Below the pieces are notes generated by a model, which worked only from the letters and a program-made list of their open reading frames with translations, was not told where the DNA came from and made no database searches. Of a stretch of 64,000 nucleotides of DNA, positions 1 to 8,251 are shown piece by piece. This DNA comes from Actinomadura rupiterrae. Its GTDB lineage: Bacteria > Actinomycetota > Actinomycetes > Streptosporangiales > Streptosporangiaceae. Position 1 is the first letter of the stretch; each line of letters begins with the position of its first letter. The stretch is taken from positions 496,001 to 560,000 of the forward strand of contig NZ_JAMZEA010000007.1 of NCBI RefSeq assembly GCF_024172125.1. Direction: 5' to 3'. Made by a program: the position numbers and the translations under genes.

Positions 1-1
1 C

Positions 2-205
2 GACCTCGTCATCGGCGGCGACGGCGACGGGCCGTCCGCGGAGACGACGACGATCGTGGTCGGGCCCGATGTCGTCGCCGGCCAGGTACCGCAGGCACTC
101 GTCCCGGCGGGGCACTGGCAGGCCGCCCGTCCCTCCGGGGACCGGGAGGTACTGGTCAGCTGCGTCGTCTCCCCCGGCTTCGACTTCGCCGACTTCCGCG
201 CCTGA
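2..205 (+). CDS. Cupin family (DUF985/cupin_5) protein, C-terminal fragment
   Basis: The window opens inside this gene; 67 residues and the TGA stop remain. The visible piece has the C-terminal signature of the DUF985/cupin_5 family: a GPDVVAGQVPQALVPAG segment, then HWQAARP and an ending VSPGFDFADF. These small single-domain cupins are often annotated as sugar-epimerase-like or of unknown function, so no reaction is assigned. The N-terminal beta strands are missing. The 99 bases to the convergent cvnD stop hold no gene I can support. Confidence 0.8.
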   Translation, partial: DLVIGGDGDGPSAETTTIVVGPDVVAGQVPQALVPAGHWQAARPSGDREVLVSCVVSPGFDFADFRA

Positions 206-304
206 CCCGGGGGCCCGCGCCGACCCCGCTACCCGACCCGCGCCACGCGCCTGACCCGCCCCGCGCGCTTCGGCACGCGCGGGGCCGGGGGCGGGCCGCG
301 GGGG

Positions 305-913
305 TCAGCGGGTCAGGGCGCCTGGGTCGCGGCGGACCATCGAGCGCATGATGTGCTCGACCAGGGTGATGAGCACCTGCTTGGCGGACTCGCGGTCGCG
401 GACGTCGCAGGTGATGACCGGGATGTCGGCGGACAGGTCCAGCGCGTCCCGGACCTGGTCCGGGGTGTGCAGGCCGGAGCCGTCGAACTGGTTCACGCCG
501 ATGATGAACGGCAGGCCGCGCCGCTCGAAGTAGTCCACCGACGGGAAGCAGTCGGCGAGCCGGCGGGTGTCGACCAGGACGACCGCGCCGAGCGCGCCCT
601 TGGCGAGCTCGTCCCACATGAACCAGAACCGGTCCTGGCCGGGCGTGCCGAACACGAACAGCACCAGGCCGTTCGGCAGCGTGATGCGGCCGAAGTCCAT
701 CGCCACGGTCGTGGTGGTCTTGCCGGCCACGGCCGTGGTGTCGTCGATCCCGATGCTGCGTTCGGTCAGCGCCTCCTCGGTGCGCAGCGGCCGGATCTCG
801 CTGACCGCGCTCACCAGGGTGGTCTTGCCGACGCCGAAGCCCCCGGCCACCAGGATCTTGACGGTCAGCGCCGAATCGCCCTGCGGGGAAGGATCAGAGC
901 GCACGGATTCCAT
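305..913 (-). CDS. cvnD: Conservon GTP-binding protein CvnD
   Basis: A small Ras/MglA-like GTPase, last gene of a conservon. Its role in the family is to cycle between GDP and GTP states in a membrane-associated complex with the CvnA kinase, CvnB and CvnC. The P-loop GGFGVGKTT follows about 20 residues of N-terminus, a DTRR/GTPGQD switch region follows, and NQFD is the base-recognition motif. Length (202 aa) is normal. ATG at 913 is chosen over TTG at 916 because AAGGAAG lies 7 bases upstream of the ATG. The start overlaps the cvnC stop by about 20 bases, so translation is probably coupled. Confidence 0.9.
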   Translation of the reverse strand: MESVRSDPSPQGDSALTVKILVAGGFGVGKTTLVSAVSEIRPLRTEEALTERSIGIDDTTAVAGKTTTTVAMDFGRITLPNGLVLFVFGTPGQDRFWFMWDELAKGALGAVVLVDTRRLADCFPSVDYFERRGLPFIIGVNQFDGSGLHTPDQVRDALDLSADIPVITCDVRDRESAKQVLITLVEHIMRSMVRRDPGALTR

Positions 914-1451
914 CAATCACTTCCTTGAGTACGCGCTCGCCGGGGAACTGGGCCACCGGTGCGGGGCGCCGGACCCGGACCAGCGAGCGGTCGAGCAGGT
1001 CGCCGAGCAGTACCCGGACGACCCCGAGGGGGAGTTCAAGGTCCGACGCTATCTCGACGACCGACAGCGGAGTGCGGCAAAGCGACAAGATCATCTCATG
1101 TTCGGGGTCCAGCGCGTCGGCGCGGCCGCCCGTCCGCAGGCCGTGGACCTGCCCCGGTTCGCCCGGGTCGTCCAAGGTCTCGATGAGCGCGACCATGTCG
1201 AGGTCGTGGCCGTCGTACTGGGTGCGGCCGCCGGTCAGCGCGTACGGGCGCACGACCGGGCCGGCCGCCTCGTCGAACCAGCCGTCGCCGCCCTGGGGCG
1301 GTGCGGCCGGTGCGGTCGTCCCGTCCTGGCCGGGGCCGGACGGGTCGCCGGACGCGGGGCCGGCGGCGATCCGCTCCCCGGCGCCGGCGAACGCGTCGCC
1401 CGCGGGCCCGTCCGGGACGGGCCGCTCGGGCGGCTGCTCGGGCGGGGCCAT
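894..1451 (-). CDS. cvnC: Conservon DUF742 protein CvnC
   Basis: DUF742 protein, third gene of the conservon. The C-terminal ~115 residues form the conserved winged-helix-like domain, starting near VRPYALTGGRT and ending VLKEVIDGIRAL; the first ~70 residues are a proline/glycine-rich linker. ATG at 1451 is two bases after the cvnB stop, and the end overlaps cvnD. DUF742 proteins have no catalytic activity that I know of and act as partners in the CvnA-D complex. Length 185 aa. Confidence 0.9.
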   Translation of the reverse strand: MAPPEQPPERPVPDGPAGDAFAGAGERIAAGPASGDPSGPGQDGTTAPAAPPQGGDGWFDEAAGPVVRPYALTGGRTQYDGHDLDMVALIETLDDPGEPGQVHGLRTGGRADALDPEHEMILSLCRTPLSVVEIASDLELPLGVVRVLLGDLLDRSLVRVRRPAPVAQFPGERVLKEVIDGIRAL

Positions 1452-1453
1452 GG

Positions 1454-1894
1454 CTAGGCGCCGCCCTGCTGACCGGCCGCGACGGCCGAGCGCGGGTCGG
1501 CCGACAGGTGCTGGCCCACGCGGGTGACCAGCATCGCCATCTCGTAGGCGATCACGCCGAGGTCGGCCCCGGCGTCGGCCAGCACGGCCAGGCACGCGCC
1601 GTGCCCGGCCGCCGAGATGATGAGGAACGAGTGCTCCATCTCCACGATGGTCTGCCGGACGGCCCCGCCGCCGAAGGTCTCCCCCGCGCCGCGGGCGAGG
1701 CTCTGGAAGCTCGCCGCGACCGCCGACATGTGCTCGGAGTCCTCCCGGGCGAGCCCGCTGGACGACGCCATGCGCAGCCCGTCGCTGGACAGCACCACCG
1801 CGTTCTGCACCTGCGGGACGCGCTGCACCAGGTTGTCGAGCAGCCAGTTCAGCTCGCCTGCCGCCGCACCACCGGCCTGTTGGGCTTGTGTCAT
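1454..1894 (-). CDS. cvnB: Conservon roadblock/LC7 protein CvnB
   Basis: A 146-residue roadblock/LC7 (MglB-like) protein. It begins with a short tail, then LNWLLDNLVQRVPQVQNAVVLSSDG, the family's hallmark first helix and strand, followed by the central FGGGAVRQTIVEM and a C-terminal helix. Such proteins act as GAPs or scaffolds for the partner GTPase, here CvnD. Its ATG overlaps the cvnA stop by 4 bases (ATGA), as expected for coupled translation. Confidence 0.92.
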   Translation of the reverse strand: MTQAQQAGGAAAGELNWLLDNLVQRVPQVQNAVVLSSDGLRMASSSGLAREDSEHMSAVAASFQSLARGAGETFGGGAVRQTIVEMEHSFLIISAAGHGACLAVLADAGADLGVIAYEMAMLVTRVGQHLSADPRSAVAAGQQGGA

Positions 1895-4800
1895 GGAATC
1901 TGGTCCTCCTGGTCGGATGGAGTGGTCGGTTCCGGGGGGCCTGGGGGAGCGGCGGGGTCGTGCGCTGCCTCGCGTCCTGCGGCGGGTGTGGGCGCCGCGT
2001 CGGGGCCCGCTGCGCGGGTCGGTGACGGGTCCGGCGCGCCGGGTTCGGCGGCTCGGCTGTCGTGGGATGGCGGGTCGGTATCGGACGGACCGGTGCCGGA
2101 TGGACCGGCCTCGGGCTGGCGGATGCCGTCGGTGGACTCGGCGCGGCCTCGCTGCCAGCCCGCCTGCATCGCGGAGAGCATCGAGCGGAGCGACTCGGGC
2201 GAGCGCTCGCCGTCCGCTGGGCCGGTCGGGACGGGCGCGGCGAACGGGCCGCTCGCGCTCGGGTCCGGAGCCGCCGGGACGATCGGGACCGGTCCCGTCG
2301 TCGCCGCGTCCAGGTCGCCGGGGGCGACGTGCGGCGCGGCCGGGTAGCCGTCCGGCCCCGCGGAGTACGCGCCGTCCGGCCGACCGCCGTTCGCGTCCGG
2401 ACGGTTGCCGTTCGATGCGTCTGGGTGGTTGCCGTTCGCGTCCGGCCAGTTCGGTGCGTCCGCGCGGTTGCCGTTGGACGCGTCCGGACGCGGTTGGGCA
2501 GCCGGGCGTCCCTGCGCGGCCAGGCGGGCGTCCACCCGGTCCCGCAGCTGCGGAGCCAGGTGCGTCTGCTTCTTGCGCCGGGGCAGCCCGCTCGCGCTGG
2601 TCTCCGAATCGGACGAACCGGAGCCCGCGGACGCCCCGTCCGAGGACGAGCCGGCCGAAGTGGCGGTGTCCTTGACGGTCCGCGTCGGGTCGCCGTCCAT
2701 GCCGTTCAGCCCGTCGCGGCCGTTCAGCCCGTCGCGGCCGTTCAGCGCGCCGTTCAGACCGCCGGTCGGCGGGGTGGGTGAGCGGTCCGGACGGGCCGAC
2801 GCGGTCGGGTCCAGGCGCTTGCGGCGGCGGCGCGGCAGGCCGTCCGGCCCGACCGGCGGCCCCGCTTCCGTCTCAGCGTCCGAAGCAGACTCGGCATCCG
2901 GAGCGGGCGCGGCGTCCGCGACGGGCTCGGCGACGAGCCGGACGACGGCCGGCGCGGTCGCGGTCGCGCGGCCGTTGGACGGCCCCTCCGACAGCGGCGC
3001 CGGCGTCATCGAGCCCGTGGGACGGCGCGCGATCGCGACCGGCTCCGGGTTGTCGACGAGCAGCGCGTCCGGCAGCAGCGCGATCGCGGTCGTGCCGCCG
3101 TACGGGGACGGCCGCAGCGTGACCTTGACGTCGTGCCGGGCGGCGAGCCGGCCGACGATCGCCAGGCCGAGCCGGGCGCTGTCGGCGGGGTCGAACTCCG
3201 GCGGGTCGGACAGCCGGGAGTTGGCGTCGGCGAGCGCCGCCTCGTCCATGCCGAGGCCGCGGTCCTCGACCTCGACGGCCAGGCCGTGCCCGACCCGGTG
3301 GCCGGTGACCAGCACCGGCGCGCCGGGCGGGGAGAACGCGGTGGCGTTCTCCACGATCTCGGCGAGCAGGTGCACCACGTCGGTGACGGCGGTGCCGACC
3401 ACCGACAGCCGGGGCAGCGGCTGCACCCGGACGCGCGGGTAGTCCTCCACCTCGGCGACCGCGCCGCGGACCACGTCCACGAGCGGGACGGGGTTGCGCC
3501 AGCCGCGGCCCGCGTGCTTGCCGGCGAGGATCACCAGGCCCTCGGCGTGCCGCCGCATGCGGGTGGCGAGGTGGTCGAGCTTGAACAGGTCGGCCAGCTC
3601 GGCCGGGTCCTCGGTGCGCCGCTCCAGCGTGTCGAGCAGGCCGAGCTGGCGGTGCAGCAGGGCCTGGTTGCGGCGGGCGAGGTTGACGAACACCTCGTTG
3701 ACGCCGCGGCGCGCGGCCAGCTCGCCAGCGGCCGCCTCCAGGACGGCGTCGCGGGTGCGGACGAACGCGCGGGAGATGCGCCGGATCTCGTGGATCCGGT
3801 AGTCCCGGTTCTCCTCGCCGCCGAGCGCCTCGACGGGGTCGAACGCCTCGCCGCGGCGGGCGGCCTCGGCGAGCACCGGGAGCTTGTCGCGGGCGAAGTC
3901 GCCCACCTGGGACGCGAGCCGGCGGCACTCCTCGACCAGCCGCCGCGCGACCCGCCAGGCGATGACCGCGGACGCGACGACCGCGACCAGGCCGAGCCCG
4001 CCCGCGATGCCGAGCCGCAGGAACACGCCCATGCCGACGCCGCGCGCGTCGCGGACGATGTGGTCGAGCACCTGGTTCTCGAACTTGTACAGCCGGTCGC
4101 GCATGATCTCCGACGCCGAGCGCCAGGCGTCGTCGTCGACCGGCGGCAGCCGGTGCAGCCGCTTCTCGCTCGGCGCGAGGTTCTGGACGACGTCGTCCTC
4201 CATCTCGCGCAGCTGCGACATCACCGGCGACTGCTCGATCTGGGACCACTCGGCGCGGTCCTCGGTCTTCAGCATCGGCGCGGTGTCGGCGTACAGGGTG
4301 CGCTGCGAGCCGCTCAGCCGGGCGAACTCGCCGCGCTCGGCGACGGTGACCCGTCCGGCGGCGAGCGCGCCGGCGAGCAGCGCGTCCTCGCGGGAGAGGT
4401 ACTCGTGCGCGCGGGCGAGGGAGGTCAGGGTCCGGGCGTCGACGGCGAGGGCGCCGCTGCCGCTCGGGGTGCCGTTGTTGTAGATGGAGAAGCCGGCGTC
4501 GATGATCTCGCTGTAGTCGACCAGCGCGCCGGGCCGCTGCAGGTTGCCCGAGTCGATCGAGCGGCGGATCGCGGGGAGGGTCTGCGCCTTGGCGACCAGC
4601 CCGTCGATCGCGCGCAGCGCCTGCGTGCCGACGCTGCCGCGCAGGCCCTTGTCGCGGGCGCCCGCCCGGACGACCGCGGCGGCCTCGTCGGTGTGGTCGC
4701 GCTGGGCCGACAGGTCGACCTGGTCGCGGGTGCCGTGCGAGCCGATGTAGACCTGGGTGAGGCGGCGCTCCTTCTGGAGCTCCACGATGAGCCGCTGCGT

Positions 4801-4971
4801 GGGCAGCAGCGACTTGTCCTGGAACTTGCCCCCTTGCAGCAGGCTGTTGGCATCGCCGAAGAGCACCGTCGTGACGAACGCCCAGAGGGCGACCATCGAC
4901 ACGAGCGGCACCAGGGCCAGCACGGCGATCCTCGTCCGAATCGAGGAGAACCGCCGTCGTTTAGACGACAT
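1891..4971 (-). CDS. cvnA: Conservon sensor histidine kinase-like protein CvnA
   Basis: First gene of the conservon, 1026 aa. A short basic N-terminus leads into TM1 (about 12-38), an extracellular NIT-type sensing domain (about 45-305), TM2 (about 313-340), a HAMP/coiled linker, and a Bergerat ATPase domain (about 530-640) with N box EIVENATAFS, G1 DRGLGM and G2 LGLAIV. A typical HisKA dimerization domain is not obvious; the region LFKLDHLATRMRRHAE is in its place, as in other CvnA/nitrate-sensing proteins. The last ~380 residues are disordered, with repeats such as NGRDGL and degenerate DASNGN/PDANG units. It starts the cvnA-B-C-D operon; no CvnE P450 gene follows. Confidence 0.92.
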   Translation of the reverse strand: MSSKRRRFSSIRTRIAVLALVPLVSMVALWAFVTTVLFGDANSLLQGGKFQDKSLLPTQRLIVELQKERRLTQVYIGSHGTRDQVDLSAQRDHTDEAAAVVRAGARDKGLRGSVGTQALRAIDGLVAKAQTLPAIRRSIDSGNLQRPGALVDYSEIIDAGFSIYNNGTPSGSGALAVDARTLTSLARAHEYLSREDALLAGALAAGRVTVAERGEFARLSGSQRTLYADTAPMLKTEDRAEWSQIEQSPVMSQLREMEDDVVQNLAPSEKRLHRLPPVDDDAWRSASEIMRDRLYKFENQVLDHIVRDARGVGMGVFLRLGIAGGLGLVAVVASAVIAWRVARRLVEECRRLASQVGDFARDKLPVLAEAARRGEAFDPVEALGGEENRDYRIHEIRRISRAFVRTRDAVLEAAAGELAARRGVNEVFVNLARRNQALLHRQLGLLDTLERRTEDPAELADLFKLDHLATRMRRHAEGLVILAGKHAGRGWRNPVPLVDVVRGAVAEVEDYPRVRVQPLPRLSVVGTAVTDVVHLLAEIVENATAFSPPGAPVLVTGHRVGHGLAVEVEDRGLGMDEAALADANSRLSDPPEFDPADSARLGLAIVGRLAARHDVKVTLRPSPYGGTTAIALLPDALLVDNPEPVAIARRPTGSMTPAPLSEGPSNGRATATAPAVVRLVAEPVADAAPAPDAESASDAETEAGPPVGPDGLPRRRRKRLDPTASARPDRSPTPPTGGLNGALNGRDGLNGRDGLNGMDGDPTRTVKDTATSAGSSSDGASAGSGSSDSETSASGLPRRKKQTHLAPQLRDRVDARLAAQGRPAAQPRPDASNGNRADAPNWPDANGNHPDASNGNRPDANGGRPDGAYSAGPDGYPAAPHVAPGDLDAATTGPVPIVPAAPDPSASGPFAAPVPTGPADGERSPESLRSMLSAMQAGWQRGRAESTDGIRQPEAGPSGTGPSDTDPPSHDSRAAEPGAPDPSPTRAAGPDAAPTPAAGREAAHDPAAPPGPPEPTTPSDQEDQIP

Positions 4972-5138
4972 CTGCGGGATTCCCTCCCGATGCGTATTGT
5001 GCGGGGGTCTGCGGAGCCTACTATGCCGCGATCACGCCGCGCCGCCCCCTCCGCGATCTGTTCGTGACCGGCCCGTTGTCGACCCGGGCGGACGCCCCTT
5101 GTCGAGGGCGCTGTCCAGGTAACGGACGGGTGCGATAC

Positions 5139-5155
5139 CCCCCGTTGAACGGGGG
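5139..5155. promoter_or_regulatory. Palindrome in the cvnA / CbiX-like divergent region
   Basis: Arms CCCCCGTT and AACGGGGG are perfect 8-base inverted repeats around a single G. A one-base centre cannot form a good hairpin loop, which points to a dimeric DNA-binding site rather than a terminator. It lies 42 bases upstream of the TACGAT element of the CbiX-like gene and about 170 bases upstream of cvnA. No regulator is assigned. Confidence 0.4.
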
Positions 5156-5196
5156 CATCTCCGACACCGTGAGTTCCGGTGCGCTACCGACGGCGT

Positions 5197-5209
5197 TACG
5201 ATTCCCGCC
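5197..5209 (+). promoter_or_regulatory. -10 element for a probably leaderless CbiX-like mRNA
   Basis: TACGAT at 5197-5202 ends seven bases before the GTG start at 5210, the spacing expected if transcription begins at the start codon. No Shine-Dalgarno sequence sits between them. A convincing -35 is not visible. Confidence 0.45.
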
Positions 5210-6055
5210 GTGACTCCCGAAAGCCAGGCATCCGAGGCACTTCCGTCGCGCCGGAGCCGCGCCCTGCGCGGCGGACGGCACCGCGGAGACGAATCCTTCC
5301 TACTGCCCCCGGGCTCGCCCGCGCTCGTCCTGGCCGTCCCGGGACCGGCGAGCGGCCACGCCGGCGCGGTCGCGGCCGAGCTCGCGCGCGACGTCGAGCT
5401 GGAGAACACCGGCCAGCCCGCGCTGGTCGCGAGCATCGGCGGCGGCCCGGACGGCCTCGGCGCGGTGCTGTCCCGGCTCGCCCCGGCGCGTCCGGACGAG
5501 CCCGCCGCGGTGGTCGTCCCGCTGATCACCGGCCCGGACCCGGCGATCATGAGCGTGGTGGCCGCGGCCGTCGCCACCGCGCCGGTCCCGGTCGTCGCGG
5601 CCGACCCGCTCGGCCCGCATCCGCTGATCGCCGAGGCGCTGCACGACCGGCTCGCCGAGTCCGGCCTCGCCCGCGCCGACCGGATCCGGATGATGACCAT
5701 GGTCACCGAGGCGGGCGGCGTGGTCGTCGCCGCGCCGGGCGACGCGTCCGCGGTCCGGCAGGCCGAGATCACCAGCGTGCTGCTCGCGTCCCGGCTCGCC
5801 TGCCCGGTCTTCACCGCGTCCCTGGACGACGAGGCCGCGCTGCGCGGCGCCGCCGACCAGCTGCGCGCCTCCGGCGTCCGGACGGTCGCGCTCGCGCCGC
5901 ACCTGATCGGCCCCGAGGTCTCCCCCGACCGCATCACCCGCGCCGCGGCCGCCGTCGGTGGCACCGCGGCCCACCCGCTCGGCGCCCACCCCGCACTCGC
6001 CCGCCTCGCGGCTCTGCGTTATGCGGAAGCGCTCGCTAGCGCTCTCGCTTCCTGA
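5210..6055 (+). CDS. CbiX/SirB-like sirohydrochlorin chelatase family protein
   Basis: 281 aa. The pattern matches actinobacterial CbiX-type proteins: an early VLAVPGPASGHAG strand-turn, VVVPLITGPDP with a HPLIAEALHDRL segment, and a second half-domain beginning VVVAAPGDASAV. CbiX/SirB enzymes insert cobalt or iron into sirohydrochlorin for B12 or siroheme. The metal-binding His expected in the first half (usually in a GHGS-type motif) is replaced near GPASGH, and no cobalamin or siroheme genes are adjacent, so the activity is uncertain. Translation probably starts at GTG 5210 on a leaderless transcript. The C-terminus is very alanine-rich. Confidence 0.65.
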   Translation: MTPESQASEALPSRRSRALRGGRHRGDESFLLPPGSPALVLAVPGPASGHAGAVAAELARDVELENTGQPALVASIGGGPDGLGAVLSRLAPARPDEPAAVVVPLITGPDPAIMSVVAAAVATAPVPVVAADPLGPHPLIAEALHDRLAESGLARADRIRMMTMVTEAGGVVVAAPGDASAVRQAEITSVLLASRLACPVFTASLDDEAALRGAADQLRASGVRTVALAPHLIGPEVSPDRITRAAAAVGGTAAHPLGAHPALARLAALRYAEALASALAS

Positions 6056-6130
6056 GCCCCGGCTCCGCGCCCTCGCCTAGCGGCTCGGGCGCGGCCCGGT
6101 GCTCGTGCGAACGCTGCATCGCTTCGCGAT

Positions 6131-6172
6131 CAACCGCGCGGGGCTCGCCTTCGGCTTCGCCCCGCACGGTTG
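6131..6172. terminator. Hairpin between convergent genes
   Basis: CAACCGCGCGGGGC (6131-6144) pairs with GCCCCGCACGGTTG (6159-6172) with one mismatch. It lies between the plus-strand CbiX-like gene and the minus-strand enoyl-CoA hydratase and could serve both. Confidence 0.55.
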
Positions 6173-6213
6173 TTAACGCGTTCGCGCCGGTTGCGGTTGT
6201 CGCGTGGTTCTAA

Positions 6214-6283
6214 GTGACAGGCTGCGTGGCTCGGGGTCACAGGTTGCGGTGACGGGTTGCTTGGTTTGGGGTCACTGGTTGTG
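6214..6283. repeat. Two tandem imperfect 35-bp repeats
   Basis: Copy 1 (6214-6248) and copy 2 (6249-6283) both begin GTGAC, contain GGGGTCAC and end in a GGTTG element; they differ at roughly seven or eight positions, mostly transitions. The stop codon of the enoyl-CoA hydratase (6272-6274) lies inside copy 2. Each copy also contains a GTGAC/GTCAC inverted pair. Confidence 0.7.
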
Positions 6284-7069
6284 GAAGTCGGGGGGGCGTT
6301 TTTCTAGGACGGCCTTCATGCCTTCGGCCAGGTCCTTGGTGAAGAAGGCGAGGGTTTGGACGCTGGTCTCGGTCAGGAGGTGACCGCGTAGGCCGGGGGC
6401 GTCCAGGGACGCGTTCAGGAGTTCCTTCGTGCGCCGGAGTCCGTACGGAGACTTCTGCAGGAGGCGGTCGGCGAGGGCCTGGGCGTCCGCGAGGTCCTCG
6501 CCCTGGGCCGCCTTCTGGGTGATCAGCCCTAGGGCGTCGGCGGTGTCCCGGTCCAGGCGTTCGGACAGGTAGGCGAGCTCGGCGGCCTTGGCCGGGCCGA
6601 CGAGGCGGGGCAGCAGCCAGGACAGGCCGCAGTCCCCCGCCGACAGGCCGAGGTCGGTGAACGGGACGACGAAGCGCGTCGTCGGGTCGGCGACGCGCAG
6701 GTCGCAGGCGAGCGCCCAGGACACGCCCATGCCCGCGACCGGGCCGTGCAGGGCCGCGATCACGGGCTGCGGGATCTCGCGGAGCCGCGCGGTGACCTCG
6801 CCGCCGCGCGCGATGCCCCGGTGGAGCCGCTGGACGCGTCCCTCGGACGACTCGTCCTCCCGGCCGTCGCCGAGGATGTCCATGCCGGAGCAGAACCCGC
6901 GGCCCTCGCCGGTCAGCACGACGACGCGGGTCGCGGGGTCGCCCATGAGCCCGTTGAGGACGTCCAGCATCTCCTCGGTCAGCTCGGCGGTGACCGCGTT
7001 CAGCCGCTCTGGGCGGGACAGGGCGATCGTGAGCACCCCGTCCCGCCGGTCGAGCCTCAGCGAGCCCAT
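6272..7069 (-). CDS. Enoyl-CoA hydratase/isomerase family protein
   Basis: 265-residue crotonase-fold enzyme. Family members hydrate or isomerise enoyl-CoA thioesters in beta-oxidation. The CoA/oxyanion region GRGFCSGMDI (about residues 56-66) and HGPVAGMGVSWALACDLRVAD are clear; the second catalytic region reads FTDLGLSAGDCGLSWLLPRLVG. It lies four bases downstream of an SDR gene on the same strand, so the two probably act on the same acyl-CoA. The exact substrate cannot be read from sequence. Its 3' end runs into a 35-bp tandem repeat. Confidence 0.88.
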   Translation of the reverse strand: MGSLRLDRRDGVLTIALSRPERLNAVTAELTEEMLDVLNGLMGDPATRVVVLTGEGRGFCSGMDILGDGREDESSEGRVQRLHRGIARGGEVTARLREIPQPVIAALHGPVAGMGVSWALACDLRVADPTTRFVVPFTDLGLSAGDCGLSWLLPRLVGPAKAAELAYLSERLDRDTADALGLITQKAAQGEDLADAQALADRLLQKSPYGLRRTKELLNASLDAPGLRGHLLTETSVQTLAFFTKDLAEGMKAVLEKRPPDFHNQ

Positions 7070-7073
7070 CGGC

Positions 7074-7976
7074 TCAGGAGGTGAGCTGCTGGATCAGCGG
7101 CCCCATCTGCTCGCCCACGTTCTTCGGCACGGTGTGCGGCTCGGCCGCGTTGATCGCGGCCCAGTTGTCCCGGACGGCCTCGACGCTCAGCGCGTCCTTG
7201 GTGCCCCAGCCCGGGCCCTCGGCCACGAGCATCTTGGCGATCCGGCCGCCGCCGACCGTGTAGACCTCGCCCGAGTCCGGGTTGGACTCGTGCACCAGGT
7301 AGGCGACGAGCGGGGTGACCTTGTCGACGCCGAGGTGGTCCTTGAAGTCGGCGGGCAGCAGGTCCTCGGTCATCCGGGTCCACGCGACCGGGGCGATCGC
7401 GTTGGCCTTGATGTCGTACTTGGCGCCCTCGTGCGCGAGCGTCTTGGTGAAGCCGACCAGGCCCATCTTGGCGGTGGCGTAGTTCGCCTGGCCGAAGTTG
7501 CCGAACAGGCCCGCCGGGGACGAGGTGTTCACGATCCGGCCGTAGCCGTTCTCGCGCAGGTGCGGCCACGCGGCCTTGGTGACCAGGAACGAGCCGCGCA
7601 GGTGGACGGCGATGACCGCGTCGAACTCCTCGACCGTCATGTTCTTGAACGACTTGTCGCGCAGGATGCCCGCGTTGTTGACGACGATGTCGACCTTGCC
7701 GAAGGCGTCCACGGCGGTCTGGACGATCGCCTCGGCGCCCTCGGGCGTCGCGACGTTGTCCGGGTTGGCGACGGCCTCGCCGCCGTTCTTGGTGATCTCG
7801 TCCACGACCTCCTGGGCCGGGCCGGCGGACGCGCCGACGCCGGAGCGGTCCCCGCCCAGGTCGTTGACCACGACCTTCGCGCCCCGCGCGGCCAGCTCCA
7901 GCGCGTGCTGGCGGCCCAGCCCGTGCCCGGCGCCCGTCACGATCGCGACGCGTCCGTCATAGCGCAGTTCCGACAT
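7074..7976 (-). CDS. Short-chain dehydrogenase/reductase, MFE-2-type 3-hydroxyacyl-CoA dehydrogenase
   Basis: 300-residue classical SDR. Visible are the NAD(P) motif TGAGHGLGRQHAL (about 15-27), NNAG, the catalytic serine in NTSSPAG and the YATAK active site. VVNDLGGDRSG with the insertion after it, and LRDKSFKNMT, resemble the dehydrogenase domain of peroxisomal multifunctional enzyme type 2, which oxidises 3-hydroxyacyl-CoA. It is first in a two-gene operon with the enoyl-CoA hydratase; together they would perform two consecutive beta-oxidation steps. Confidence 0.88.
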   Translation of the reverse strand: MSELRYDGRVAIVTGAGHGLGRQHALELAARGAKVVVNDLGGDRSGVGASAGPAQEVVDEITKNGGEAVANPDNVATPEGAEAIVQTAVDAFGKVDIVVNNAGILRDKSFKNMTVEEFDAVIAVHLRGSFLVTKAAWPHLRENGYGRIVNTSSPAGLFGNFGQANYATAKMGLVGFTKTLAHEGAKYDIKANAIAPVAWTRMTEDLLPADFKDHLGVDKVTPLVAYLVHESNPDSGEVYTVGGGRIAKMLVAEGPGWGTKDALSVEAVRDNWAAINAAEPHTVPKNVGEQMGPLIQQLTS

Positions 7977-8251
7977 CCGGTTCTCCTCACCTCGCGGCGG
8001 CTGCTACTCCCAGGTAATCACTGGGCGGTTACTGAATACCATCCAACCGAATCCCGCTCGGCTTCGGGGTGGCGCACCTCACAGCGCGCGGCCCCTCCCA
8101 GCGGCCCCGCGCGGGCCCGGTGGCTGGGACTCCGCTGAGAAATCTCACCAACCAGCCCACGTCACGGGGTATCCCGCGTAGTCTCCTCTGCTTCGGATCT
8201 CCGACTTACCACTCGAACCCCACCCCATCCGGGCGAGTACGGAGGACACGC

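Noticed and set aside
8069..8251. Upstream extension of the dihydrodipicolinate-reductase-like gene
   Set aside because: No ribosome-binding site and no conserved residues; ATG 8252 has GGAGG.
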